Shown piece by piece: positions 17,206-26,638 of a DNA stretch of 44,355 nt. Below the pieces are notes generated by a model. It saw only the letters and a list, made by a program, of their open reading frames with translations, did not search any database and was not told the DNA's origin. This DNA comes from a virus, in the IMG/VR virus record IMGVR_UViG_3300025703_000010, positions 1-44,355 of that record; one strand, 5' to 3'. Within the stretch, counting starts at the first letter, position 1, and the number at the start of each line of letters is the position of its first letter. The position numbers and the translations under genes were made by a program.

Positions 17206-17667
17206 GTGGCGGAATACCAGATCGTGCCGGCGACCCGAGAGCACGCGGTTAAGCTGGCCGCCAGGATGCGCGCGTCCGACCTTCGGGAATTGCGTGCTCT
17301 GGGGCTCGACCCTTTCGTAGCTCTGTACGATGGCATTAAGGTATCACGTGATGCCGTTACCGGGCTGGTGGATGGCCGCGTGCTCGGCATGTTCGGGGTA
17401 GCTGTCTACGTGCCACTGTCGGATGAGGGCTGCCCGTGGTTCCTCGGCTCCTACGAAGTGCCGCAGCATAGTCGCGCGTTCTTGCGCTTCTGCAAGACGG
17501 GGCTGTCTCACATAGCGCCTCAATACTCATTGCTGGTCAATTACGTTGACGCCAGATACCCTGAAGCTGTAAGGTGGGTGCGCTGGCTTGGTTTTACTGT
17601 AGACGCGCCGGAGCCACGCGGCCCCCACGGCGTTCTGTTCCACCGTTTCTGGCGAGTGCGCGCATGA
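17206..17667 (+). CDS. GNAT-like ejection protein (T7 gp13-like)
   Basis: A 153-residue protein with a GTG start 8 bases after GGAGG. The pattern IVPATREHAVKLAARMRASDLREL, GMFGVAVYVPLSDEGCPWFL, ending in a WVRWLGFTVD motif, matches the GNAT-fold internal virion proteins found next to the nozzle gene. These keep the acetyltransferase fold but are mainly structural. The palindrome at 17340 encodes VSRDA in the loop after DGIK. Its stop overlaps the next gene by ATGA. Confidence 0.75.
   Translation: MAEYQIVPATREHAVKLAARMRASDLRELRALGLDPFVALYDGIKVSRDAVTGLVDGRVLGMFGVAVYVPLSDEGCPWFLGSYEVPQHSRAFLRFCKTGLSHIAPQYSLLVNYVDARYPEAVRWVRWLGFTVDAPEPRGPHGVLFHRFWRVRA
17340..17355. repeat. Dispersed palindrome, site 7
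   Basis: GGTATCACGTGATGCC, in frame as VSRDA, 134 bp into the gp13-like gene. Confidence 0.9.
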
Positions 17668-18230
17668 TCTGGATTTGCCGAGTTCAGGAGACCATTGTAG
17701 CTGGGCCTGCGCTGCCGGCCATAGCCATAGCTGCCACGGTTGCTTCTACAGCCATGTCAGCTTACGGCGCCTACAGCCAGGGTCAGGCGCAGAGCGCGCA
17801 GGCCAAGTACCAGCAGCAAGTAGCGCAGAATAACGCTGTCATGAAGCAGCGCGCTGAGGTCTCGACCGCCAGCCAAGCGACTGTCACAGAGACGTACCAA
17901 GCTCTCCAAGACGCGGCGCTTAAGGGGCGCGAAACCGCAGCCGAGGGCGCCAGTGGCACCGACGTGAACCAAGGCAGCGCGTTGAATACCACCAGCAACA
18001 CGGCGGCGGATGCGGTGCTGAACCAGAAGACCGTCGCCTACAACGCCTCTATGCAGGAATATGATGAAGCGGCGCAGGCCGACTACCAGCAGGGGCAGGC
18101 GGGTCAGTTTGGCGCCGCTAGCCAGAACGCACTCACTGCCGGAACCATCGGCGCCGCCGGGTCAGTCTTGAGCGGGCCGGGTTCTGTTGCGGATAAGTGG
18201 TACAAGTTTAACCAAGCTGGAGTTTCATAG
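17664..18230 (+). CDS. Ejection protein (T7 gp14-like internal virion protein B)
   Basis: A 188-residue protein with an ATG on an ATGA overlap. A hydrophobic segment at residues 17-34 (VAGPALPAIAIAATVASTAM) is followed by a long Gln/Ala-rich coiled region (GAYSQGQAQSAQAKYQQQVA). This is the hallmark of gp14-like proteins, which leave the virion first and form a pore in the outer membrane. It ends with Gly/Ala/Ser-rich sequence. Gene order with the nozzle upstream and larger ejection proteins downstream agrees. Confidence 0.75.
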   Translation: MIWICRVQETIVAGPALPAIAIAATVASTAMSAYGAYSQGQAQSAQAKYQQQVAQNNAVMKQRAEVSTASQATVTETYQALQDAALKGRETAAEGASGTDVNQGSALNTTSNTAADAVLNQKTVAYNASMQEYDEAAQADYQQGQAGQFGAASQNALTAGTIGAAGSVLSGPGSVADKWYKFNQAGVS

Positions 18231-18232
18231 CT

Positions 18233-20074
18233 GTGGCACAAGTTCCTGTTGAGCCAGTTCCGTCTGTAACTCCCAACGCCGCTCCCGCGCCGATGGCGAG
18301 CACGTCTGCTGATCCGGCGGCGTTCGGAGCGTTGAACGCTCAAGCCATACAGCGGGCTGGTGCTGGCCTAGGCAATATGGGGGACGCTCTCGGCAACATC
18401 GCCATAGCGAAGGCACAGCAAGCCGCTTCGATCATGCGGGGCAACGACTACTCGGCTGCGGCCACACAGCTTAATCAGGGTCTCGACGCGATCAACAAGA
18501 CGCAGAATATGGGGCTCCCCAGCACTGTCCAGAACTTCGGGGACAGCGTTGACGCGACTATCCAACAGACCCTCGCTAACCACGGCGGCGGGCCGGCCAG
18601 TACCGTGATGCTGCAAAACCAGTTGTCGCAACTGAAGACCGGTCTAATGGCCCGCGCTCAGTCCATGTCGGACCAGTCCAACACCATTCAGGCGCAGACA
18701 CAATTTCAGCAAGTTCTGGGGCCTGCGTCGTCGCTCGTCTACAACGACCCTACCCAGCTTTCCGGCGCTATGGCTCAAGTCACCGCCAAAGTCAACGATC
18801 AGGTGGGCATGCGGACGCCCCCCGAGGCTGAAGCCATTTTGCAGGGGGCAAAGCAGACCCTCATTACGAATGCGGTGCTCGGGGCGCTCCACCAGGGCGG
18901 CACGCAAGGGATTTTCCAAGCGCAGAACATTGTTACGGACGCCGCTAAGGCCGGGTTCCTCGACGCCGACACGCTCGTCAACCTAAACGGCCAAATTCAC
19001 GCCGCCAACCAGTTCATGGCCGGCAAAGCTTTCGAGTACAACCAGCGCCCGAGCAACTTCGTTCCTGACAACGCCAGCGCCTATATCCATGGCACTCTCG
19101 ATCCGGTGGACAGCCGGCGCATGGAGCTAGAGGTGCAGCAATTGGCGCTCCCACGCACAGTCATGGACCCGCAAAGCGGTCTCCCGATGACCGTGCCGGG
19201 CGTGGACCCTGGGTCAGACATGCGCGCTGCGCTGGCAGCGCACGGCATAATCTTGCCTTCCACGGCCGCTGCCGCCGGCTCACCCGCCGTGGGCATACCA
19301 CAAGCGCCTGTGGCTGGCGCTCCCGGCGCGCCTCTTGGGCCGGCTACTACGGTCGGCGCTCCGGTAACAGCGCGCAATGCAGGGCCTCTCCCTGGCACTG
19401 TTCTCACGCCCGGTGATCCTGGCTACCAGCCGAACGCCAGCCCTGCTGGAGCGGCTCCTGTGCCTGTGCCAGCGCAAGGGCAGCCGGGCGCGGGCGCAAC
19501 GCAAAACGAGACCCTCTACAGCTACGCCAAGAACGGGCAGGCCACTGGTGCCGGCGCCGAAGCGTCACGGCTGTTCTACAACTATGCGCCGGTTGTCGGG
19601 GGCGCCCTTGGTAGCCCCGCTGCCTCCAACGCCGAGACGGAAGTAAATGCTGTCAAGAACAACCTCGCCTCAATCTTCACGAACGCGAACATCGCCGGCG
19701 GCAATAGGCCTCCCCCGAAAGAGACTGAAGAAATCGCCAGCTTGCTTGACGAGTTAGACCCAAAAATGCTGGGCAACCAGACCGCGTATGTCACCACCCT
19801 GGCGAAGCTGGATGACGTGCTCGGCCAGATGCACGATGAGTACCTGGACCGCGCCGACCCGCACGGTGCGGGGGCTCCTATGGGAACAGACGTTCGGCAG
19901 CAAGCGGCTCAGATCGCCAACCAGATCACGCATATCCGCCAGCAACTCGGCGTACCTCCCCGCCTTACCCCCCAGCAGTCGTGGGCCATGCCGGCAGGCT
20001 CCGAGTTCCGAAAGAACAGCGGCCCCGAGAATGGCCAGATCAGCATCTCGCATGGTAAGCCGGGGGGTCAATAA
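18233..20074 (+). CDS. Ejection protein (internal virion protein, gp15-like position)
   Basis: A 613-residue protein with a GTG start 2 bases after the preceding stop. It is largely helical and Ala/Gln-rich (residues 1-270), then has a Pro/Gly/Ala-rich linker (about 335-420) and a helical C-terminal part. No enzyme motif is visible. Its position between the gp14-like and transglycosylase proteins suggests a part of the channel that carries DNA across the periplasm. Assignment rests on order and composition, not on clear similarity. Confidence 0.6.
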   Translation: MAQVPVEPVPSVTPNAAPAPMASTSADPAAFGALNAQAIQRAGAGLGNMGDALGNIAIAKAQQAASIMRGNDYSAAATQLNQGLDAINKTQNMGLPSTVQNFGDSVDATIQQTLANHGGGPASTVMLQNQLSQLKTGLMARAQSMSDQSNTIQAQTQFQQVLGPASSLVYNDPTQLSGAMAQVTAKVNDQVGMRTPPEAEAILQGAKQTLITNAVLGALHQGGTQGIFQAQNIVTDAAKAGFLDADTLVNLNGQIHAANQFMAGKAFEYNQRPSNFVPDNASAYIHGTLDPVDSRRMELEVQQLALPRTVMDPQSGLPMTVPGVDPGSDMRAALAAHGIILPSTAAAAGSPAVGIPQAPVAGAPGAPLGPATTVGAPVTARNAGPLPGTVLTPGDPGYQPNASPAGAAPVPVPAQGQPGAGATQNETLYSYAKNGQATGAGAEASRLFYNYAPVVGGALGSPAASNAETEVNAVKNNLASIFTNANIAGGNRPPPKETEEIASLLDELDPKMLGNQTAYVTTLAKLDDVLGQMHDEYLDRADPHGAGAPMGTDVRQQAAQIANQITHIRQQLGVPPRLTPQQSWAMPAGSEFRKNSGPENGQISISHGKPGGQ

Positions 20075-23000
20075 TGGCCGATCCAACTCTCCCCCCGCAA
20101 GAACAGTACACGGCGGCTGACGCTGCGGCTGACGCTGCTAACGCGGCGGGTGCGCCAGCCCAGCACGGCACTGTACAGATCACATTTCCTGGTGGGGCAC
20201 CTCCCGCACCTCCCGCCGGGCCTAACACCTCGACCGCCGCCGTCCCAACGCCGGTAGCTGGCGGTGCTGCGGTTTCTGCCCCGGTGCCGTCACCCATAGG
20301 ACCACCTGCGCCGATCCAAGCTCCGGGTGTGGCACCGGAGCGCGATGCCTACGGCGACCTCCCCGGCGAGGCTGCGCATCCCACGGTAGCTACGGCTCCG
20401 GCACCTGACGCTTACGGTGACCTCCCCGGAGCTACCAGCGCGGATGCTACCGCTGGGCAAAAGATGGGCGCCCTCGGCGAGGGTGTCGCTGGCGGGGCCA
20501 TATCTGGCGGCACGATGATGGCCGGTATGACCAGCGGCATGGCAATAGGCGCTCTCGCTGGTGGCGGTGTATTTGACGCGGCTACCGTGCCGTTTGGCGC
20601 TGCCGCTGGGCTCGTGGCTGGCTACTACGCTGCTAACCGAGCGAAGGCGGGGCTGGGCATACCGGCGCCTGAGCAGATGTCGGCTAACGTGCGGCCATAT
20701 GGCTACGCGGGTGATATGTTCGGCTCCGGCATGTCTATGGCCGGTGAAGTGGCTCTCATGGCGAAGGCTGGGGTGACGAGTTCTATTCCCTTCGTGCAGA
20801 AAATCCTCGGATACGCTCGCTACCACCCGGCGGCGTTTCTAGCAGGGGAAGCCTCCACCAACTTCGGCGCTGGGACTGGGGCTGCGGCCTCTGAAACGGT
20901 AGCGCCAGGCAATACGCCAGCTCGCATAGCCCTTAGCGTCGGGGGCGCCATCATTAACCCGGCCTTCTGGCTACAAAATGGTGGTCGCTTTGCAGCCTCC
21001 AAGTTCGGGTTCTACGGCAAGCTGCTGACGAATGCGGGGCAGAAGAACCTAGTAGCGGCGCGCGCCCAGGCTATAGCGCTATGGCACGGGGAAGACCCGC
21101 AAAGGCTGGCCGATGTACTGACGACGCCCGGCATCGCGGACGTTCCTGGTATCACGTCAGCCCAGAAGAGCGGCAGCCCCGCTCTCGCTGCCATGGAAAA
21201 GAGCCTCACCGACAGTAGCCAGAAGTTCGGCTCCTACCTCCATGGCCGAGCAAAAGACGCGCTGACCACGATGCGGAACGCCATGCACTTGCTCGCCCAT
21301 GGTGGAACGCCGGCCGAAGTGACCGGCCATGCTGAGACACGGGCGATCTATTTCCGCACGCTCATACAGGGCGTCGTGAATGACGCGGTGGACACGGCAG
21401 TTACAGCCGCGAAGAAGCTCACGGTGGACAGCCAGCGCACGCGCGCCCAGCTTGGCAAGATTGCGCAGGATGCTGTTGCCAAAGCGCTGACGATGGCCCG
21501 CGCAGCCGAGAAGGAACTGTGGTCGAAGGTTAATAAGACCATTCCGTGGCAGGCCCCGGAGCATTCCATCGCCGCGTATAAACAAGTGGGGGAGGATGTT
21601 CTTCTCAAGAAATACGGGCAAGGGGTAGACCCTGTAACCGAGCGGTTCTTCGCTTCAATGATGGAAGAGCCGAACCCACTTGAAGAAGGCGATACGGTTT
21701 TCGGGGAAGGCGCCGCAGCCGAGCCGAAGACTACCTCGGGCGAGCTTATTAAGATGCGGGGTCATCTCTTGAACGAAGCTCGTATGCTCCGGGGCGCTAC
21801 TCCGTCGAATGATAAGATGGCGCGTGTTTACGACGAGCTTGCCGATGGTGTCTTGAGCGACCTTAACGAGATGGGCGCCAAATTTGGGGATCAGGCTTAC
21901 GACGCGGCCCGCCAATTCACTAAGGAATTGCACGATGCCTTCCAGCGCACTTTCGCCGGGAGCGCCACGAGTGTCACCCGCAATGGCTCCGGGCGCGTAG
22001 CTCCAGAAGAGTTCTTGGATAAAGCTCTCGGTAGCGGCGGCACTGGCGGCGACCTTCAATTGCAGGAACTTGAAGACGCCACGAAGTTCATGGCCCTGCA
22101 CGGTATGGACAGCCCCGAAGCGCTCAAGAATGTCGGCGTGATGCTCAGCGCGCAGCAGCGGCTATTGCGCTTCGCCGCGAGTGACATCGTGAACCCCGTC
22201 ACCAAACGCATCGACCCTCTGCGCGTGGCGAAGTTCATGCGCGATAACCAGAGCATCCTCGACCGCTTTCCCGAAGTGCGTGGCGAACTAGAGGGGGCCA
22301 TGAAGGGCGAGCAGCAGGCGCAAGACGTGCTCAGCCATTTCGGCCCTGATGGCACCGGCATTGTTTCCAGCGACCAGCTTATCCTCGGCAAGCTTCTCGA
22401 CACTGACGACCCCGTGGGCGCAGTGGCTAAGGTTATGAACGGAGCGCAACCGCTCCAAGACTTCGTTCGCATGGTGGAGCTAGCCGAGAACAGCGGCGCC
22501 CCGGCCGTGAAAGGGCTCACTTCAGCCGTCCTGCAAAACGCCGTCACTAAATCGGTGAAGGGGGGTGAACTGAACTTCGGCATGCTCGATGACGCGCTTA
22601 ACCGCCCGGTGCGTGCTGGGCTGCCGAGCCTGCTACAGATGATGCGGAGCACGGGCCTCCTCGACGTTGGGGAGAGCGGGCGCCTGACGCAACTCCTGGC
22701 GGCTGGGCAGAAGGCCGAAGGCGTCGAGGAACTGGCGCGCGGTGGTCCCGGCATTCCGCTGCCCACTCAGCTAAGCGAAGGGGTGCAGGTCGCCATCAAG
22801 ACGCTGGGCTCCCATACCGGCGGTCGCATCGGCGAGGCTGTCTTGGGGCGCACGACCTTGATCTCGCAAGCCGCATTCTCGGGGTGGGCTTTGAAGCTCG
22901 CTACGCGGGCTGGCGTCGTGCAAGCGACCGACCTTCTCCAGCAAGCGGTCGAGAACCCGAAGGTGATGGCCGATCTGCTGAGGGCACCTACCACGCAAGC

Positions 23001-23568
23001 TGAAGCGATCATGTGGGGACGGCGCTTGCATATGTATACGTTCAATTCCATAGCGGAGGGAGAGGCTCCAGAACCGCCGAAGGAGAGTGACCCCTACGAT
23101 GAGCCGCCGCCTCCAGAGGCAGCCGCCAGTGAGGGGTCTTCGGGTGGGGCGCCCCCTACTCCCCCGCCGCCACCGGCCGCTACAGCGCCTTCTCCTGCGC
23201 CCTACGAGCCCCCCGGTAAAGCTCTGCTTCCGGTGATCCAGAAGCTCGAAGGGAGCGCCAACAATGCTACGTCGCGGAAGGGGGCTATCGGGCGTAACCA
23301 GATAGAGCCATCTACGGCTCACGCCTACGGTTTCTCCGACGCCACTCCTGAGAAGCTTAAAGACCCGGCGTACAACGACTATGTGGCAACGCACATTCTC
23401 TCGGGTCTCCTCCACCAGTTCGGCGGTAATACGAAAGCGGTGCTCGTCGCTTACAACGCCGGCCCGACTGTAGCGCGGCGTTGGCTCGCTGCTGGGGAAG
23501 ATAACTCGGTGCTGCCAACCGAAACGCAGAAGTATCTAGAACACGCTAGTAGGCTGGGCTTGCAATAG
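20074..23568 (+). CDS. Ejection protein with C-terminal lytic transglycosylase (gp16-like)
   Basis: A 1164-residue protein overlapping the previous gene by one base. The first 130 residues are Pro/Ala-rich with two DAYGDLPG repeats. A Gly/Ala/Met-rich membrane-active stretch follows (about 140-195), then a long helical body. A second Pro-rich linker (about 1005-1050) leads to an SLT domain. This has the catalytic Glu1059 in KLEGSANNATSRKGAIGRNQ, then IEPSTA and VLVAYNAGP. It would cleave peptidoglycan locally during DNA entry. In T7 gp16 this domain is N-terminal; here it is C-terminal. A degenerate palindrome copy lies at 21148. Confidence 0.85.
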   Translation: MADPTLPPQEQYTAADAAADAANAAGAPAQHGTVQITFPGGAPPAPPAGPNTSTAAVPTPVAGGAAVSAPVPSPIGPPAPIQAPGVAPERDAYGDLPGEAAHPTVATAPAPDAYGDLPGATSADATAGQKMGALGEGVAGGAISGGTMMAGMTSGMAIGALAGGGVFDAATVPFGAAAGLVAGYYAANRAKAGLGIPAPEQMSANVRPYGYAGDMFGSGMSMAGEVALMAKAGVTSSIPFVQKILGYARYHPAAFLAGEASTNFGAGTGAAASETVAPGNTPARIALSVGGAIINPAFWLQNGGRFAASKFGFYGKLLTNAGQKNLVAARAQAIALWHGEDPQRLADVLTTPGIADVPGITSAQKSGSPALAAMEKSLTDSSQKFGSYLHGRAKDALTTMRNAMHLLAHGGTPAEVTGHAETRAIYFRTLIQGVVNDAVDTAVTAAKKLTVDSQRTRAQLGKIAQDAVAKALTMARAAEKELWSKVNKTIPWQAPEHSIAAYKQVGEDVLLKKYGQGVDPVTERFFASMMEEPNPLEEGDTVFGEGAAAEPKTTSGELIKMRGHLLNEARMLRGATPSNDKMARVYDELADGVLSDLNEMGAKFGDQAYDAARQFTKELHDAFQRTFAGSATSVTRNGSGRVAPEEFLDKALGSGGTGGDLQLQELEDATKFMALHGMDSPEALKNVGVMLSAQQRLLRFAASDIVNPVTKRIDPLRVAKFMRDNQSILDRFPEVRGELEGAMKGEQQAQDVLSHFGPDGTGIVSSDQLILGKLLDTDDPVGAVAKVMNGAQPLQDFVRMVELAENSGAPAVKGLTSAVLQNAVTKSVKGGELNFGMLDDALNRPVRAGLPSLLQMMRSTGLLDVGESGRLTQLLAAGQKAEGVEELARGGPGIPLPTQLSEGVQVAIKTLGSHTGGRIGEAVLGRTTLISQAAFSGWALKLATRAGVVQATDLLQQAVENPKVMADLLRAPTTQAEAIMWGRRLHMYTFNSIAEGEAPEPPKESDPYDEPPPPEAAASEGSSGGAPPTPPPPPAATAPSPAPYEPPGKALLPVIQKLEGSANNATSRKGAIGRNQIEPSTAHAYGFSDATPEKLKDPAYNDYVATHILSGLLHQFGGNTKAVLVAYNAGPTVARRWLAAGEDNSVLPTETQKYLEHASRLGLQ
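21148..21163. repeat. Degenerate palindrome copy (half site conserved)
   Basis: GGTATCACGTCAGCCC: the first ten bases match the consensus exactly. It is read as GITSA, the frame in which the consensus TGA would be a stop; here that codon is TCA. It may be chance, since the nozzle gene has a similar ATCACGTCGGCC in an ITSA repeat. Confidence 0.4.
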
Positions 23569-23588
23569 CTGGTCTCACGTGATACCGT
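23560..23588 (+). promoter_or_regulatory. Promoter of the tail fibre gene with embedded palindrome (site 8)
   Basis: TTGCAA (23560-23565), a 17-bp spacer and TACCGT (23583-23588), preceded by TGA to form an extended -10 (TG-n-TACCGT). The palindrome GGTCTCACGTGATACC (23571-23586) covers the spacer end and most of the -10, so a bound protein would block polymerase. The same geometry is seen upstream of 39990 and 41064. The promoter call is inferred from these matches. Confidence 0.65.
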
Positions 23589-23611
23589 AGCTCTTCAGGA
23601 TAGGGCGCCCC

Positions 23612-25777
23612 ATGACCATCGAAACTCCAGCGTTCAAAACCACTGTCACCGGGAACGGCGCTGCTACCGTCTTCTCGTTCAGCCCAGTTGTGCTATACGC
23701 TGATGGCCAGCTTACCGTGTTCATGCTCGACCTCGATGGCAATCAGACGCAGCTTGTCGAGGGCACCGGCACGGGCAATTTTGGCGTCAACATGCTGACC
23801 GGCTATCCGGGCACGGGCTCCATCACGTACCCGAATGACGGAGTGAGCCCGCCGCTCGCGACCGGCTGGAAGCTCGCCATCCTGCCTGACTTTCCGCTGG
23901 TGCAGACGCTCGCTCTCGACAATCAGGGCGGCTACCTACCGGAGAACCAAGAGCAAGCTCTCGACTACCTTACTATGCTGGTGCAGCAGCTACAGGCTGA
24001 GCTTGACCTGTGCCTGCAAGTGCCGGTTACAGGAGCTACCCCAGGAGCTACGCTCGCGGCCGATCTGGAAGCCGTCGCCGCCAATCTCCCGGCCATCGGG
24101 ATCGCTGCGGCGCAGAACATAGGCCCGGCGGTCGCCATCGCCACCGGCACGAGCCAAACTCGCTCTATCGCCGACTGGCTGGCGTCCGACATGTGGCCTG
24201 AAGATTTTGGCACCACGGGCACGAACGATGACACGACCGTAGTGCAAGACGCGCTCACCACCATCGCCAGCATGGTGGCGTCCATTAACACGGCGAACAC
24301 TTGGCAGATCGACACCAGCGGGCCATTGCTGCGCTTCAAGTCTGGGCGCAGGTATACGATCAACCCGGCTACGGGGCTGACGAAAGCTGCGGGTTTCAGC
24401 ATCGATGCCCGAGGAGCCCTTATTGGTACGCCGGAAGCGTCTCCCATCGTCATCACCCTGTCACCGCAGGTCAACCCCAGCGGCGTAGGGTCGCCGTGGA
24501 GTGACGAGATCAAGGGCGGCAACTGGACCTGCGTGAACTTCCTTATCCAAGGCAGCGGCACCAATTCGGTTATCTCTTGGACGCAGGGCATCACGCTGCG
24601 TGATCTTGGCATGTTCGGCTGGAACCAAGCAGGATCGTTCGTGGTGCCAGAGGGTATCACTGTAGGAAAGTGTGCCAACGCCATCCAGCTAGCGCGCTGC
24701 TTCATCAGCAGCTACAACACCGGCATCCGCATCATCGGCCATGACGGTTCCGGTAAGGCGACGCGCGGCCATTCGCGCACGATCATCGACGGCTGCCATA
24801 TCGGGCGCTTGGCGCCGCTGACAGGGAGTGGCACAGCGCCCGGCGACGGCAACACCGGCACCGGAATATGGCTGGACCTTGCCGGGGCCGACGGGGAGAC
24901 CCTGTTGATCTCCGACTTGCTGGTCGAGGGCGCCAATTACGGCATATACCTCGACAATGGCAGCGGCACCAAAGCGACCGCTAATAGCGGCCTCTACGGC
25001 GCTGGCGCTGGCGGCGGCAATGCCACTGCCCTAATCACCGGGCTGCGGTGTGACAGCGTTCAGCAGATGGTGTACAACGGGATAGAGGGCTGCACCATCG
25101 TCGCGCCTTATGCGCCGCCGAATGAAACGACGCCGATGATTAACGACGCCGCCATCTACGTGAACTACGGCGTCGTCAACGTACTTGGCGCGCGCATCGA
25201 GTTCCCCAACGCTGACAGCACCGATAACGCAATGGTGGTCAACCGGGCTAATGGCGCCGTTGGGTTCTGGGAGGGGAATGCCACTGGCGCGGGCCAGCAG
25301 TATCCCTTCAACGTGCCGGCGCCGCTGCGCACGCTGGTCGGCGACCAAGTGTGGCAAACGCTCGTCACCGGCGTGCTCTACGTCTATGCGCAGGGCAGCG
25401 GCAGCTTCAAATTCCAGTTCATCGACGACGCCGGCTTTTTCTCCAACACGCTCTCGACCGCGATCTCATCGGGTTCGATTAGCGTCGGATCAGGCGACAA
25501 CGAAGTCACATTCACCATCGGCTCCAGCAGTGTCATCTATGTGGCCTTTGGATCGACTAACTTCACCCTCGCCGGCAATCCCGCCGTGACGGGCTGGAAC
25601 GCGCAGCCAACTGGTATGGTCGGCGGCGGAATAGCTGCCGGCCACAAGGCGGCGTCCACGACGGTTATGTCCATCACCTTCTACGACCTCGATCTCTCGA
25701 CGGGGATGGCCTTCACCGGCCTCGCATCCGGGCAGAACATGGCGATCGCGCTGTCGCTTCGGCTTAGCAGCGCATAG
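23612..25777 (+). CDS. Tail fibre/tailspike with pectate-lyase-like fold
   Basis: A 721-residue protein. The N-terminal domain (TVTGNGAATVFSFSPVVLYA, GWKLAILPDFPLVQTLAL, YLPENQEQALDYLTMLVQQL) is the standard phage tail-fibre anchor, attaching to the adaptor. DWLASDMWPEDFGTTGTNDDTTVVQDAL marks the start of a beta-helix domain typical of tailspikes. The middle has many NxG turns and the C-terminus (about 580-721) is a beta-sandwich trimerisation or binding domain. It probably determines host specificity and may cut a surface polysaccharide. It has its own promoter with an embedded palindrome. Confidence 0.8.
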   Translation: MTIETPAFKTTVTGNGAATVFSFSPVVLYADGQLTVFMLDLDGNQTQLVEGTGTGNFGVNMLTGYPGTGSITYPNDGVSPPLATGWKLAILPDFPLVQTLALDNQGGYLPENQEQALDYLTMLVQQLQAELDLCLQVPVTGATPGATLAADLEAVAANLPAIGIAAAQNIGPAVAIATGTSQTRSIADWLASDMWPEDFGTTGTNDDTTVVQDALTTIASMVASINTANTWQIDTSGPLLRFKSGRRYTINPATGLTKAAGFSIDARGALIGTPEASPIVITLSPQVNPSGVGSPWSDEIKGGNWTCVNFLIQGSGTNSVISWTQGITLRDLGMFGWNQAGSFVVPEGITVGKCANAIQLARCFISSYNTGIRIIGHDGSGKATRGHSRTIIDGCHIGRLAPLTGSGTAPGDGNTGTGIWLDLAGADGETLLISDLLVEGANYGIYLDNGSGTKATANSGLYGAGAGGGNATALITGLRCDSVQQMVYNGIEGCTIVAPYAPPNETTPMINDAAIYVNYGVVNVLGARIEFPNADSTDNAMVVNRANGAVGFWEGNATGAGQQYPFNVPAPLRTLVGDQVWQTLVTGVLYVYAQGSGSFKFQFIDDAGFFSNTLSTAISSGSISVGSGDNEVTFTIGSSSVIYVAFGSTNFTLAGNPAVTGWNAQPTGMVGGGIAAGHKAASTTVMSITFYDLDLSTGMAFTGLASGQNMAIALSLRLSSA

Positions 25778-25788
25778 GGGGCTAGGAT

Positions 25789-26160
25789 ATGGACCCGTCA
25801 GGCGCTTATGGAAGCCAAATGCTAAACAAACTGTCACATGACGTATCGCTGACGTTGGGCACTTTCGTTGTCCTATCGTCGAATATCGAAGCCACCGCTG
25901 GCGCGATGGCGGCGGTGTTCCTTATGCTGTGCGGGGCCATTACGGTTTACACGCGCGTACAGCAAGCGCGAACGGCAATAGTAATGCGCCACAAGGCCGA
26001 GCACGAGCTTAATATGCTCCAGTCCTCGGATGTCCGCCGCGCGGCCGAGGTAATCCTGAACACGGCGACCGAGACGGCGCGGATGCTGCGGATCAAGAGT
26101 GAGGAAAGCGAAGCTCTGCGGGCGGCTGTAGCTAAGACGGAGGCGCTAAGTGGCTCATAA
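25789..26160 (+). CDS. Membrane protein, holin candidate
   Basis: A 123-residue protein with one clear membrane segment (AGAMAAVFLMLCGAITVYT, residues 37-55) and a weaker hydrophobic run before it. A charged helical tail follows, probably coiled coil (HKAEHELNMLQ, KSEESEALRAAVAKTEAL). It is the last large gene of the rightward structural cluster and meets the endolysin gene tail to tail. Size, topology and position fit a holin or a spanin-like membrane protein; I cannot tell which. Confidence 0.5.
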   Translation: MDPSGAYGSQMLNKLSHDVSLTLGTFVVLSSNIEATAGAMAAVFLMLCGAITVYTRVQQARTAIVMRHKAEHELNMLQSSDVRRAAEVILNTATETARMLRIKSEESEALRAAVAKTEALSGS

Positions 26161-26209
26161 GGGCCTCCACAAGGGTAGCAGCTTAGGCGACCACGGGAAG
26201 AAGAAATAG
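26150..26209 (+). CDS. Possible 19-residue basic peptide
   Basis: A GTG-initiated frame reading MAHKGLHKGSSLGDHGKKK that overlaps the holin candidate's stop and runs 27 bp into the 3' end of the convergent endolysin gene. It is basic and Gly/Lys-rich. It is supported only by overlap style, with no ribosome site beyond GGAGGCGCTAA upstream, so confidence is low. Confidence 0.25.
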   Translation: MAHKGLHKGSSLGDHGKKK

Positions 26210-26638
26210 CGCGGCTTCTGCCTCCCTGCGCCGCACTAGCCCATGGGATATGATGGGTGGATGGCCGGCGTAGACGTAGAGTTTTAGCCCTTTCGGCACT
26301 GCTAGGTAGTCTCCGGTGTTCAGCAGCCGCGTGAATGTGGCTCTCTCCAGGGTGCCGGCTCCCGTATTGAAGGTGAAGCTCACCAGGGCGCCAAACTGGT
26401 TCTCGTTGAGCGCCGCAGTGACGGCGTGGACAACGGCCTCCTCGGCTATCGTGAGGTCTGCTTCAAGCACGTCATCTGCTTGGTCTCTCGTGATACCAAG
26501 GTGCCAGTCTTCCTTGGACAGCACCCTGTGACCCCAGCCGATGGTCAGATAGCCGTAGCCGTCGTAGTACTCCTTCGGCTGGAAGCTCTCGAAGCTCTCA
26601 ATAAGCTTGAGCGCGGCGGCGTTAATCATAGCCGCCAC
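26183..26638 (-). CDS. Endolysin, GH24 muramidase
   Basis: A 151-residue lysozyme of the T4/P22 type. The Glu-Asp-Thr catalytic set is visible: Glu17 in LIESFESFQ, Asp26 in YYDGYGYLTIGWGH and Thr32. NENQFGALVSFTFNTGAG is the second family landmark. Start is GTG at 26638 or ATG at 26629; neither has a strong ribosome site. There is no signal or SAR segment, so release to the cell wall needs a holin. It is the last gene of the leftward cluster. A palindrome copy with one core mismatch (26482) encodes GITRDQ. Confidence 0.92.
   Translation of the reverse strand: MAAMINAAALKLIESFESFQPKEYYDGYGYLTIGWGHRVLSKEDWHLGITRDQADDVLEADLTIAEEAVVHAVTAALNENQFGALVSFTFNTGAGTLERATFTRLLNTGDYLAVPKGLKLYVYAGHPPIISHGLVRRREAEAALFLLPVVA
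26482..26497. repeat. Palindrome copy with one core mismatch, site 9
   Basis: GGTCTCTCGTGATACC. On the coding (-) strand it reads GGT ATC ACG AGA GAC C, where the consensus TGA stop has become AGA. It lies within the endolysin gene. Confidence 0.65.
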
